Part shown: positions 39,316-45,682 of the stretch, piece after piece
Numbering within the stretch: the stretch's first letter is position 1
Layout: the number at the start of each line of letters is the position of its first letter
Source of the DNA: Chloroflexota bacterium
Lineage (GTDB): Bacteria > Chloroflexota > Dehalococcoidia > UBA2979
Direction: 5' to 3'
Length of the DNA stretch: 50,496 nucleotides
Assembly: GCA_947479915.1 (NCBI GenBank)
Contig: CANKAU010000013.1
Location: 1 to 50,496, forward strand
Notes under the pieces: generated by a model
What the model was told of the DNA's origin: nothing
The model's database searches: none
What the model saw: only the letters and a program-made list of their open reading frames with translations
Made by a program: the position numbers and the translations under genes

Positions 39316-39699
39316 AGTCAGGGGGCTGGACGGTCGCCGGTGTCTCTCCTCGGAGAGCGCGGGAGGAAAGTCCGAACTCCACCGGACAGAGTGCCGGCTA
39401 ACGGCCGGGCGGCGTGAGCCGACGGAAAGTGCCACAGAAACATACCGCCTGCCTCGACTCGTCGAGGCGGGTAAGGGCGAAATGGTGCGGTAAGAGCGCA
39501 CCGGCGTCGTAGCAATGCGGCGGCCGGGAAAACCCCACTCGGAGCAAGGTCAAATAGGGGGACGCGAGGGGTGTCCGGCCCCGTCCCCGGGTAGATCGCT
39601 GGAGGCGGTAGGTAACTGCCGTCCTAGATGGATGACCGTCGCCGCAGCCTCGTGGGCACGAGGTCGCGGTACAGAATTCGGCTTACAGGCCCCCTGGCT
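39316..39699 (+). ncRNA. rnpB: RNase P RNA (bacterial type A)
   Basis: Catalytic RNA that trims tRNA 5' leaders. Conserved blocks in order: GAGGAAAGTCCGAACTCC (39363 on), CAGAAACATACCGCC (39435 on), GGTAAGGGCGAAATGGTGCG, GTAAGAGCGCACCGG, CCCACTCGGAGCAAGGTCAA (39536 on), GTAGATCGCTGGAGGC, GATGGATGACCGTC and the universal ACAGAATTCGGCTTACAGGC near 39671-39690. The ends pair (GTCAGGGGGC near 39317 with GCCCCCTGGC at 39689-39698), closing helix P1. Length about 384 nt. An inverted repeat that can terminate it lies 40 nt downstream. Confidence 0.97.
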
Positions 39700-39739
39700 G
39701 CCCAACTCACCGATGCTGTACCTGAGGTGCACACAACGA

Positions 39740-39767
39740 AATCGAGGGGGCTCACGCCCCCTCGATT
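39740..39767. terminator. Stem-loop between rnpB and the convergent gene
   Basis: Perfect 12-bp stem AATCGAGGGGGC (39740-39751) with GCCCCCTCGATT (39756-39767), loop TCAC. On the minus strand TTCGTTGTGTG follows. Placed between convergent units, it may terminate both. Confidence 0.75.
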
Positions 39768-39790
39768 CGTCGTCGTGGCGAGTCAGCGGG

Positions 39791-40213
39791 CTAATCGCGG
39801 GACTGGATGACCTCGCCGCGCTGGATGATGCGGGTGATGTCCATGATCACCGCGAGACCCTTCATCTCCGGGTCGTTGTTGCGCTCGGCCTCGGCGGAAG
39901 CGTCGTAGACCTGCTTGTCGATGGCCTTGTCGTTCGCGACCTTCGCCTCGCCCTGGATCTGGAAGGCCAGGCGCGTCGCGGGGTTGCGGTACTGGAAGGC
40001 GGCCTGCGGGTTCTCGGCGATGCGCTTCAGGAAGCCGCGGTCCGGGGTACGCATCCAGACGGCGATCTTGTCGTCGCCGAAGGCCTGCGTGGTGCCGAAG
40101 AAGCCGAGCGAGGGCTGACCGTCCGTGCCGGCGGTCGCCCAGACGATCGGCACGCCGTCCGTGAACGCGTTGTTGATCGCCGTCTTCATGTCGTCGTCGA
40201 GCTTGATCGCCAT
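39791..40213 (-). CDS. Pyridoxamine 5'-phosphate oxidase-like split-barrel protein
   Basis: 140 residues from ATG 40213 (GAGG upstream). The PNPOx-like FMN or F420-binding fold is indicated by WATAGTDGQPSLGFFGTTQAFGDDKIAVWMRT, with the family's TxxxDGxPxxxx pattern near the start, then FLKRIAENPQAAFQYRNPATRLAFQIQGEAKVAND, the dimer-interface strand region. The cofactor is uncertain (FMN, F420 or heme in relatives). It is convergent with rnpB and divergent from murE. Confidence 0.85.
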   Translation of the reverse strand: MAIKLDDDMKTAINNAFTDGVPIVWATAGTDGQPSLGFFGTTQAFGDDKIAVWMRTPDRGFLKRIAENPQAAFQYRNPATRLAFQIQGEAKVANDKAIDKQVYDASAEAERNNDPEMKGLAVIMDITRIIQRGEVIQSRD

Positions 40214-40296
40214 ACTTGAATCCTCGCCTCTGTGTTCCGGTGGTCGTCGGGGCACGGTAGATTCTACAGCGCGTCCCGGCAAGCGACTCCCGGCTC

Positions 40297-40302
40297 TACG
40301 AT
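40297..40302 (+). promoter_or_regulatory. -10 box TACGAT near the murE start
   Basis: TACGAT then nine bases to ATG 40312, giving a 5' leader of two or three bases at most. No clear -35 and no ribosome-binding site. Confidence 0.4.
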
Positions 40303-40311
40303 GGCGGCACC

Positions 40312-41871
40312 ATGACCACTGACTCCACACCTGCGAAGCCTCGAGGCGACTGGCGCGAGGGACTGCCCGAGGGCGTCGCGCGCGAGGGATTGCCCGCGGC
40401 CCACGCGATCCGCTTCGATTCCCGCGACGTGCAGCCGGGCGATGTCTTCGTGAGCATCGTCGGCGGGCAGGCGGACGGCCACGCTTACGCAGCGACCGCC
40501 GTCGAGCGGGGTGCCGCCGCGCTTGTCGCGCTCGAAGGGCACGAGGACGACCTCGACTCCCTCGGCGTGCCGGTCGTGCGGGTCCCTGACACGCGCGTCG
40601 CGCTCGCCGCGGTCAGCGCGGCGCACGAGGGCACCCCGGCGAACTCGCTCGTCGTCATCGGGGTGACGGGTACCGATGGGAAGTCGACGACCTCGTTTCT
40701 GATCCACGCCGGGCTGCAGATGTGCGGTCTGAAGGTCGGACTGCTGACCACGATCGAGTCGCGCATCGCCGACCGCGTGCTGCCGAACCCCACGCGACTG
40801 ACGTCGCAGGAAGCGCCGTTCGTGCAGCGCATGCTCGCCGAGATGGTCGAGGCGGGCTGCACGCACGTCGTGATCGAGAGCACCTCGATCGGCCTCGACC
40901 TGCACCGAGTCGACTGCTGCGCCTTCGACGTCGCGGTGTTCACGAACCTGACCAGTGACCACCTCGACTACCACGGGACGATGGATCACTACCGCGCCTC
41001 GAAGGGGCGGCTGTTCGAGATGCTCGATGAGCCCGGGCCGGAGAAGCCGAAGCGCGTGCGCAAGAGCGCGGTCATCAACCGGGACGACCCCGCGTGGAAG
41101 TACTTCGCCGGGCGCACCTCGTCCCGTGTCGTGACCTACGCGGTCGACGACGTCGAAGCGGACGTGCACGTCGAGGATCTGATGCTGTGGCCGGACGGCG
41201 CGACCTTCGCCGTGGTCGCGAATGACGAGTACGTGGAGGGAAGCATTATGCTGCCCGGCGCGTACAACGTGGCCAACGCCACCGCCGCGATCACCGTCGC
41301 CGCCGTGCTGCGGCTGCCCGTCGAGATCGCGGCCGCCGGCGTCGCACAGTGCCCCGGCGTCCCCGGGCGCATGGAGCGCATCCCCGGCGCACCCTTCGAG
41401 GTCATCGTCGACTACGCGCACACCGGTGCCGCGCTCGCGAAGGCGGTCGAGGCCGTTCGAGAGGTTGTGGACGGGCGGATCATCGCCGTCTTCGGTTGCG
41501 CGGGGGAGCGGGCACGCGAGCGTCGCAGCGGTCTCGGCACGGTGGCCGCCCAGCGCATCGACCTCTCGATCCTCACCGACGAGGATCCGCGGAGCGAGCC
41601 ATCCGAGGCGATCATCGACGAGATCGCACAGGCGATGATTGCCGCGGGCGCCGCCGAGGGTGAGCGGTTCGAGCGCGTCCCGGATCGCAGCGCGGCGATC
41701 GCACGGGCCCTGGAGCTGGCGCAGCCCGGCGACCTCGTGCTGATCGCGGGCAAGGGGCACGAGTCCACGATCGAGTACGCCGACGGGCCGCGGCCGTGGG
41801 ACGACCGCGCGGCAGCACGCGAGGCGATCGCGGCACGGTTCGGCGCGCCCTCTGCCGGGAGCGCAGAATAG
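40312..41871 (+). CDS. murE: MurE-type Mur ligase (UDP-MurNAc-tripeptide synthetase)
   Basis: 519 residues, three Mur-ligase domains. MurE adds the third amino acid to the peptidoglycan precursor. N-terminal FDSRDVQPGDVFVSIVGGQADGH, ATP loop GVTGTDGKSTT (118-127), FTNLTSDHLDYHGTMDHYRASKGRLF (the lysine usually carbamylated), YNVANATAAI, and C-terminal FGCAGERARERRSGLGTVAA. The third-residue selectivity motif reads DEDPR (423-427), not DNPR of typical meso-DAP enzymes, and ESTSIGLDLHRV replaces the usual E-SSHAL block. It therefore belongs to a divergent subgroup; the amino acid added is uncertain. It lies apart from any mur/fts cluster. Confidence 0.88.
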   Translation: MTTDSTPAKPRGDWREGLPEGVAREGLPAAHAIRFDSRDVQPGDVFVSIVGGQADGHAYAATAVERGAAALVALEGHEDDLDSLGVPVVRVPDTRVALAAVSAAHEGTPANSLVVIGVTGTDGKSTTSFLIHAGLQMCGLKVGLLTTIESRIADRVLPNPTRLTSQEAPFVQRMLAEMVEAGCTHVVIESTSIGLDLHRVDCCAFDVAVFTNLTSDHLDYHGTMDHYRASKGRLFEMLDEPGPEKPKRVRKSAVINRDDPAWKYFAGRTSSRVVTYAVDDVEADVHVEDLMLWPDGATFAVVANDEYVEGSIMLPGAYNVANATAAITVAAVLRLPVEIAAAGVAQCPGVPGRMERIPGAPFEVIVDYAHTGAALAKAVEAVREVVDGRIIAVFGCAGERARERRSGLGTVAAQRIDLSILTDEDPRSEPSEAIIDEIAQAMIAAGAAEGERFERVPDRSAAIARALELAQPGDLVLIAGKGHESTIEYADGPRPWDDRAAAREAIAARFGAPSAGSAE

Positions 41872-41908
41872 ACGCTGGCGGCTGTTCCGCCGGCACGTGG
41901 AGGATGCA

Positions 41909-43267
41909 ATGACGACCGTCGACGACCAGACCTACGCGCAGTACGTCCACGAGGATCTGGCGCACCTCATCCACCCCCAGTACTACGCGCCGGATCATCA
42001 GCAGCCGGTGATCTTCGACCACGGCAACGGCGTATGGCTCACGGACGTGAAGGGCAAGCGCTACATCGACGCGCTGTCCTCGCTGTGGAACGTCGCCGTC
42101 GGCCACGGTCGAGGTGAGCTGGCGGACGCCGCGGCGGAGCAGATCCGCAAGGTCGCGTTCACCAACAACTACGTCGGCTTCTCGAACGTCCCCGCGATCC
42201 AGCTGGCGGCGAAGACCGTGAGCCTCGCCTACGACAACATGGCCGCGCTGTTCTTCACGAACTCCGGCTCGGAGTCAAACGAGGGCGCGTTCAAGACCGC
42301 GCGCTTCTACTGGAACCTGCAGGGCCGTCCGACCAAGACCAAGCTCATTGCCCGTGAACGCGCCTACCACGGCGGCACCCTCGCGACGATGTCCATGACC
42401 GGGCTGCCGGTGTTCTGGAAGTACTTCGGGCCGCTGGTGGATGGCATCGTCCACACGAAGAAGCCCGACAACCTCGAGTGTGACTGCGAGCCGAACACGG
42501 ATGGTGAGTGCGCGCACTGGCTGGAGGAGGCGATCCTGCGCGAGGGTCCCGACACCGTGGCGGCGTTCATCGCCGAGCCGGTGAAGGGCGCGGGCGGCGT
42601 GTGGACGCCGGCACCGGGCTACTTCGAGCGCATCCGCGAGATCTGCGACAAGTACGAGGTGCTGTTCATCGCCGACGAGGTGATCACGGGCTTCGGTCGT
42701 ACCGGCTACATGTTCGCGCTGCAGCGATGGAACGTCCGCCCGGACATCCTGTCGATCGCGAAGGCGATCACCTCGGGCTACATCCCGATGGGTGCGTTCA
42801 TCGTCTCGAACGAGATTGCGACCGCGATCAGCAACACGCCGTCGGATGCCCGCTTCATGCACGCGTACACCAACAGCGCGCACCCCACGGCCAGCGCGGT
42901 CGGGCTGCGGAACCTCCGCATCATCGAGGAGGAAGACCTCGTCCTGAACGCCGCGAGGATGGGCGAGCGCATGGGCGACGGCTTCCAGCAGGCGCTGGGC
43001 AAGCATGCGAACGTTACGAACATCCGTCACCTGGGCCTGATCGCCGGACTGACGCTGGTGAAGGACGCCGCGACCGGCGAGGCCTTCGCGCCGGCGGACG
43101 GCATCGGTGGGAAGGTCGCGAAGCACATGCGCGAGGAGGGTGGGGTCATCACCCGCTTCGTCGGCGACAACCTCGTCTTTGCGCCGCCACTGATCGTGAG
43201 TGCGTCCGAAGTCGACACGATCGTCGAGGCGACCGCGAACGCGATTCATGCGGTCACCGGGAAGTAG
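41909..43267 (+). CDS. Class III PLP aminotransferase
   Basis: 452 residues from ATG 41909 (GGAGG five bases upstream). Fold-type I, class III, the group with omega-amino-acid, putrescine and GABA transaminases. Motifs: LSSLWNVAVGHGRGELADAA, FTNSGSESNEGAFKTARFY, RAYHGGTLATMSMTG, AFIAEPVKGAGGVWTP, FIADEVITGFGRTGYMFAL (PLP aspartate), and SIAKAITSGYIPMGAFI (PLP lysine). An odd cysteine-bearing stretch CDCEPNTDGECAHW (191-204) could bind metal. The substrate cannot be decided. It follows murE by 37 nt, so it may be co-transcribed; a 7-bp hairpin follows at 43293-43312. Confidence 0.93.
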   Translation: MTTVDDQTYAQYVHEDLAHLIHPQYYAPDHQQPVIFDHGNGVWLTDVKGKRYIDALSSLWNVAVGHGRGELADAAAEQIRKVAFTNNYVGFSNVPAIQLAAKTVSLAYDNMAALFFTNSGSESNEGAFKTARFYWNLQGRPTKTKLIARERAYHGGTLATMSMTGLPVFWKYFGPLVDGIVHTKKPDNLECDCEPNTDGECAHWLEEAILREGPDTVAAFIAEPVKGAGGVWTPAPGYFERIREICDKYEVLFIADEVITGFGRTGYMFALQRWNVRPDILSIAKAITSGYIPMGAFIVSNEIATAISNTPSDARFMHAYTNSAHPTASAVGLRNLRIIEEEDLVLNAARMGERMGDGFQQALGKHANVTNIRHLGLIAGLTLVKDAATGEAFAPADGIGGKVAKHMREEGGVITRFVGDNLVFAPPLIVSASEVDTIVEATANAIHAVTGK

Positions 43268-43292
43268 CGGACATAACAATCGCGTGAAAGAT

Positions 43293-43312
43293 CCGATCAG
43301 GTTTGTGATCGG
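43293..43312. promoter_or_regulatory. Inverted repeat CCGATCA/TGATCGG
   Basis: CCGATCA (43293-43299), six-base spacer GGTTTG, TGATCGG (43306-43312). It ends six bases before the -35 of the following micro-gene and 25 nt after the aminotransferase stop, so it could be an operator or a weak terminator. Confidence 0.45.
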
Positions 43313-43318
43313 TAGCGA

Positions 43319-43346
43319 TTGACATCCTTCCCCCACCTGCTAACCT
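43319..43346 (+). promoter_or_regulatory. Promoter of the orphan micro-gene
   Basis: Consensus -35 TTGACA (43319-43324), 16-bp spacer, -10 TAACCT (43341-43346); start expected near 43353. This is the only exact TTGACA promoter I noticed in the window. Confidence 0.8.
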
Positions 43347-43372
43347 AGTGGGCAGGAAAGGGGGTGATGCTA

Positions 43373-43441
43373 GTGTCTGATGACAGTAGTCGCCAGGTTT
43401 CGGGAAACATGGGCATCTCGTTGGGGGTGTCTGAAACCTAA
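43373..43441 (+). CDS. Putative 22-residue peptide in its own transcription unit
   Basis: GTG start, 22 codons, TAA. An almost perfect ribosome-binding site, GGAAAGGGGGTG (43355-43366), lies six bases upstream. The peptide begins MSDDSSRQVSGNMG and ends GISLGVSET: hydrophilic, Ser-rich, without cysteine or membrane segment. An ATG three codons earlier (43367) would be too close to the ribosome site. The unit has its own promoter (43319-43346) and a terminator (43467-43508), and no other gene. I do not recognise the peptide. Alternatively the RNA (about 150 nt) is the product: it contains inverted repeats CTAGTGTC-TGAT-GACAGTAG and AGGTTTC (43395-43401) with GAAACCT (43433-43439). Confidence 0.55.
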   Translation: MSDDSSRQVSGNMGISLGVSET

Positions 43442-43466
43442 CCCCGATTCCTAGGGTGACTCTTAT

Positions 43467-43508
43467 GGGCGTCTCGGCTTCGGCCGGGACGCCCTTCTCT
43501 TTGTCTCC
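43467..43508 (+). terminator. Intrinsic terminator of the micro-gene
   Basis: Stem of 11 pairs, GGGCGTCTCGG (43467-43477) with CCGGGACGCCC (43484-43494; one G-T pair), loop CTTCGG-like, then TTCTCTTTGTCT. The clearest rho-independent terminator in the window. Confidence 0.88.
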
Positions 43509-43603
43509 GAGCAGGGGCGGATCGCCCTCTTCGCACATCCGGGAGATGCCTATGTCACCGCAGGCGAGCGCGGACTAGGATCGAGAGGCACCCGGGAGCC
43601 CCC

Positions 43604-44392
43604 ATGCCGTTCGATTTCGACCGCTACCGCTCGCTCCGTCGCTCGACTTCCGTCGGGGCTGAGGTCGTGTACCGCGAGTCTGTCGGGTCGACGATGGACG
43701 AGGCGCGCGCGGGCGCGGCTGCCGGCATGCCTCCTGGCACGGCCTATGTCGCCGGGACCCAGACGGCCGGGCGGGGTCGCGAGGGCAGGACCTGGATCTC
43801 CGCGGCCGAGGTGGGCCTCTACGTCACGTACCACCTCATCCCGGCCACCCCCACCGACGCCCCGCTGCTCTCGATCGCGGGGGCGCTCGCCGTCTCGGAC
43901 GCGCTCCAGTCGACCTGCGGGCTCGAGGTGGAGCTGAAGTGGCCGAACGACGTGCTGCACGAGGGCCGCAAGCTCTGCGGCGTGCTTGCAGAAGCGCGAC
44001 ATAACATGGGGCGCGCGGACGTATTCCTCGGGATCGGGGTGAACCTCACCTCGGCGCCATCGCTCCCGGCGGACGTGGCGCTCATCGCCACGAGCGTTGC
44101 CGAGGCGGGCGTCGAGCCGCCGAGCCGCGAGGCGCTGGTCGCCGCGCTGTCGGCCGCGATCGAGCGCCGCGCGATGCAGGCGCAGGTGGACGTAGACGAG
44201 CTGGTCGCGGACTGGCGTCGCCGCCTCGTCACGCTCGGGCGGCGGGTGAACCTGCACACGCCCGGCGGGGACGTGGAGGGGCAGGCGGTGGACGTCTCGC
44301 CCACGGGCGAACTGGTGCTGCGCCTCGACAGCGGCGAGGAACGCTCGTTCGCCGCAGGCGACGCGATCACCACGCGAGATGCCGGGGCTTAA
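43604..44392 (+). CDS. birA: Biotin-[acetyl-CoA-carboxylase] ligase BirA
   Basis: 262 residues. Activates biotin as biotinyl-AMP and attaches it to a carboxylase lysine. It lacks the N-terminal winged helix, so it is monofunctional and not a repressor. Motifs: YRESVGSTMDEARAGA, GTQTAGRGREGRTWISAAEVGLYVTY (the biotin-binding GRGRxGRxW loop), LKWPNDVLHEGRKLCGVLAEA (catalytic lysine region) and FLGIGVNLTSAP. C-terminal SH3-like domain ends RSFAAGDAI. A -10-like TAGGAT lies at 43576-43581 with GGGAG before ATG 43604. Confidence 0.95.
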   Translation: MPFDFDRYRSLRRSTSVGAEVVYRESVGSTMDEARAGAAAGMPPGTAYVAGTQTAGRGREGRTWISAAEVGLYVTYHLIPATPTDAPLLSIAGALAVSDALQSTCGLEVELKWPNDVLHEGRKLCGVLAEARHNMGRADVFLGIGVNLTSAPSLPADVALIATSVAEAGVEPPSREALVAALSAAIERRAMQAQVDVDELVADWRRRLVTLGRRVNLHTPGGDVEGQAVDVSPTGELVLRLDSGEERSFAAGDAITTRDAGA

Positions 44393-44402
44393 CCCGGCCG
44401 TG

Positions 44403-44431
44403 TTGATCCTGCGGGTGCTCGCCCGTAGGCT
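44403..44431 (+). promoter_or_regulatory. Promoter of the histidine operon
   Basis: TTGATC (44403-44408), 17-bp spacer, TAGGCT (44426-44431). Start expected around 44438-44439, two or three bases before the leader-peptide ATG at 44441. Confidence 0.75.
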
Positions 44432-44440
44432 CAGGACACG

Positions 44441-44542
44441 ATGAACCGCGACGCGAACCCCTCGATTCGCCCGGCGCACGCCCATCACGGCGAGCATGCC
44501 CATGTCCATGGGATGCCGTCGCGCGCGCGCCTGTCTCGGTAA
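44441..44542 (+). CDS. Histidine-rich leader peptide of the his operon
   Basis: 33 codons then TAA. Codons 13-23 encode HAHHGEHAHVH, six histidines (CAC or CAT) in eleven codons, as expected for a his attenuator leader in which scarce charged tRNA-His stalls the ribosome. It follows a good promoter within three bases of the predicted start and precedes hisZ by about 165 nt of repeat-rich RNA. Leader peptides of this type are known from the enterobacterial his operon; I am not aware of one described for this type of organism. No ribosome-binding site is possible, so translation would be leaderless. The remainder is Arg/Ser-rich and unremarkable. Confidence 0.8.
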   Translation: MNRDANPSIRPAHAHHGEHAHVHGMPSRARLSR

Positions 44543-44707
44543 CGACACCACATTCACGTCGAACCGTCCGCAACGCAGGCCCGCCCGTGACGGCGCAGCC
44601 GTGCGATGCCGTGCAACGCCTGTGGACGCCTCGACGGCTGTCCTGACCACGACGCAAGGAACCGTAGAATGCCCACCGAGACCGTGAACGCCATGGAGGC
44701 GACCCAG
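44543..44707 (+). promoter_or_regulatory. Candidate his attenuator
   Basis: The region holds inverted repeats that cannot all form at once. CGTCGA (44557-44562) pairs with TCGACG (44631-44636). GTCC and GCAGGC (44566-44580) pair with GCCTGT-GGAC (44618-44627). ACGGC-GCA-GCCGT forms a hairpin at 44590-44602, whereas CAGCCGT (44596-44602) can instead pair with ACGGCTG (44634-44640). I see no T-run, so the control step may be Rho-dependent termination or translation of hisZ rather than a classic intrinsic terminator. Pairing was read by eye; no energy was computed. Confidence 0.5.
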
Positions 44708-45682
44708 ATGCCCGACCGAGGACTGCGCAGCAACGGAATGCGGGACCTGGGGCCGACGGAGATGGCCCGCTTCCGCCAGATCGAGCGCACCTTCCTGGAG
44801 GCTGCCGCCGCGGGTGGGTACGCGGAGATCCGCACCCCCACCATCGAGCCGCTCCACCTCTACACCGCCGCCGGGACGCTCTCCCCGCAGGCGCTCGACC
44901 GCGTCTACTCGTTCCTCGACTGGGACGGGTGGAGCGGCGAGCGCGTTGTCCTGCGCCCGGACGCCACCGTCGCGGTCGCGCGCTGGTACGGCGAGCAGGG
45001 CGCGGGCGCGGAGCAGCGCGTGTCCTACGTGCAGCCCGTGTACCGCTTCGCCGCCGAGGGTGACCGCGAGGTCTGGCAGTGCGGCGTGGAGCTCTTCGGC
45101 GCCAGCGCGGCGACGGCCGACGCGGAGCTGTTGCTCCTCGCGCGGAACACGCTGGCCGCGCTCGGCATCGGCGAGGTGACCTGTGACCTCGCCCACGCGG
45201 GCCTCGTGCGTGCGGCATTCGCCTCCGCCGGGCTCTCTGCGACCGAGCAGCTCGAGGCCTACGACCGCATGCTCGAAGGCGACGCCGGCGTGACTGCCGA
45301 CCTGGTCGCGACGCACCCGCAGGGTGCCGCCGCGCTCCGCGTCCTGTCCGAGGTGGATGGGACGTCCGTTGGCTACGTAGCGAACCTGCGCGCGGCGATG
45401 CTGCCCGTGGTCCCGGACGCTGCCGCCGCGCTCGACGAGCTCGAGGCTGCGGCGCGCGCGCTTGAGGGGGCGGGCGTCCCGTTCCGCGTGCGAGCTGGCA
45501 CGGCGCGATCCTTCGAGTACTACAGCGGGCTGACCTTCAGCTTCAGCGCCGCCGGTCGCCCGTGCGTCAGCGGAGGCCGCTACGACGGCCTCGCCGAGAC
45601 CATCGGCGGGACGGCCGCCCCGGGCTGCGGCTGGGCCGCCGACATCCTCGGGCTCGCCGAGGTGCTCGGGGTGCGCTCGTGA
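44708..45682 (+). CDS. hisZ: ATP phosphoribosyltransferase regulatory subunit HisZ
   Basis: 324 residues from ATG 44708 (GGAGGCGACCCAG upstream); an ATG at 44669 would add 13. HisZ resembles the catalytic core of histidyl-tRNA synthetase but does not charge tRNA; it partners short-form HisG and senses histidine. Visible class-II-synthetase traits: GMRDLGPTEMARFRQIERTF, motif 2 region QRVSYVQPVYRFAAEG, EYYSGLTFSF, and motif 3-like PGCGWAADILGL, with SGGRYDGLAETI before it. The C-terminal anticodon domain is missing, which separates it from HisS. GTGA overlap with hisG. Confidence 0.92.
   Translation: MPDRGLRSNGMRDLGPTEMARFRQIERTFLEAAAAGGYAEIRTPTIEPLHLYTAAGTLSPQALDRVYSFLDWDGWSGERVVLRPDATVAVARWYGEQGAGAEQRVSYVQPVYRFAAEGDREVWQCGVELFGASAATADAELLLLARNTLAALGIGEVTCDLAHAGLVRAAFASAGLSATEQLEAYDRMLEGDAGVTADLVATHPQGAAALRVLSEVDGTSVGYVANLRAAMLPVVPDAAAALDELEAAARALEGAGVPFRVRAGTARSFEYYSGLTFSFSAAGRPCVSGGRYDGLAETIGGTAAPGCGWAADILGLAEVLGVRS

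Noticed and set aside
43360..43400. A fluoride riboswitch, because of GGGTGATG and CTGATGACA
   Set aside because: The two blocks lack the crcB order and spacing and no crcB or fluoride exporter follows; the transcript ends before birA.
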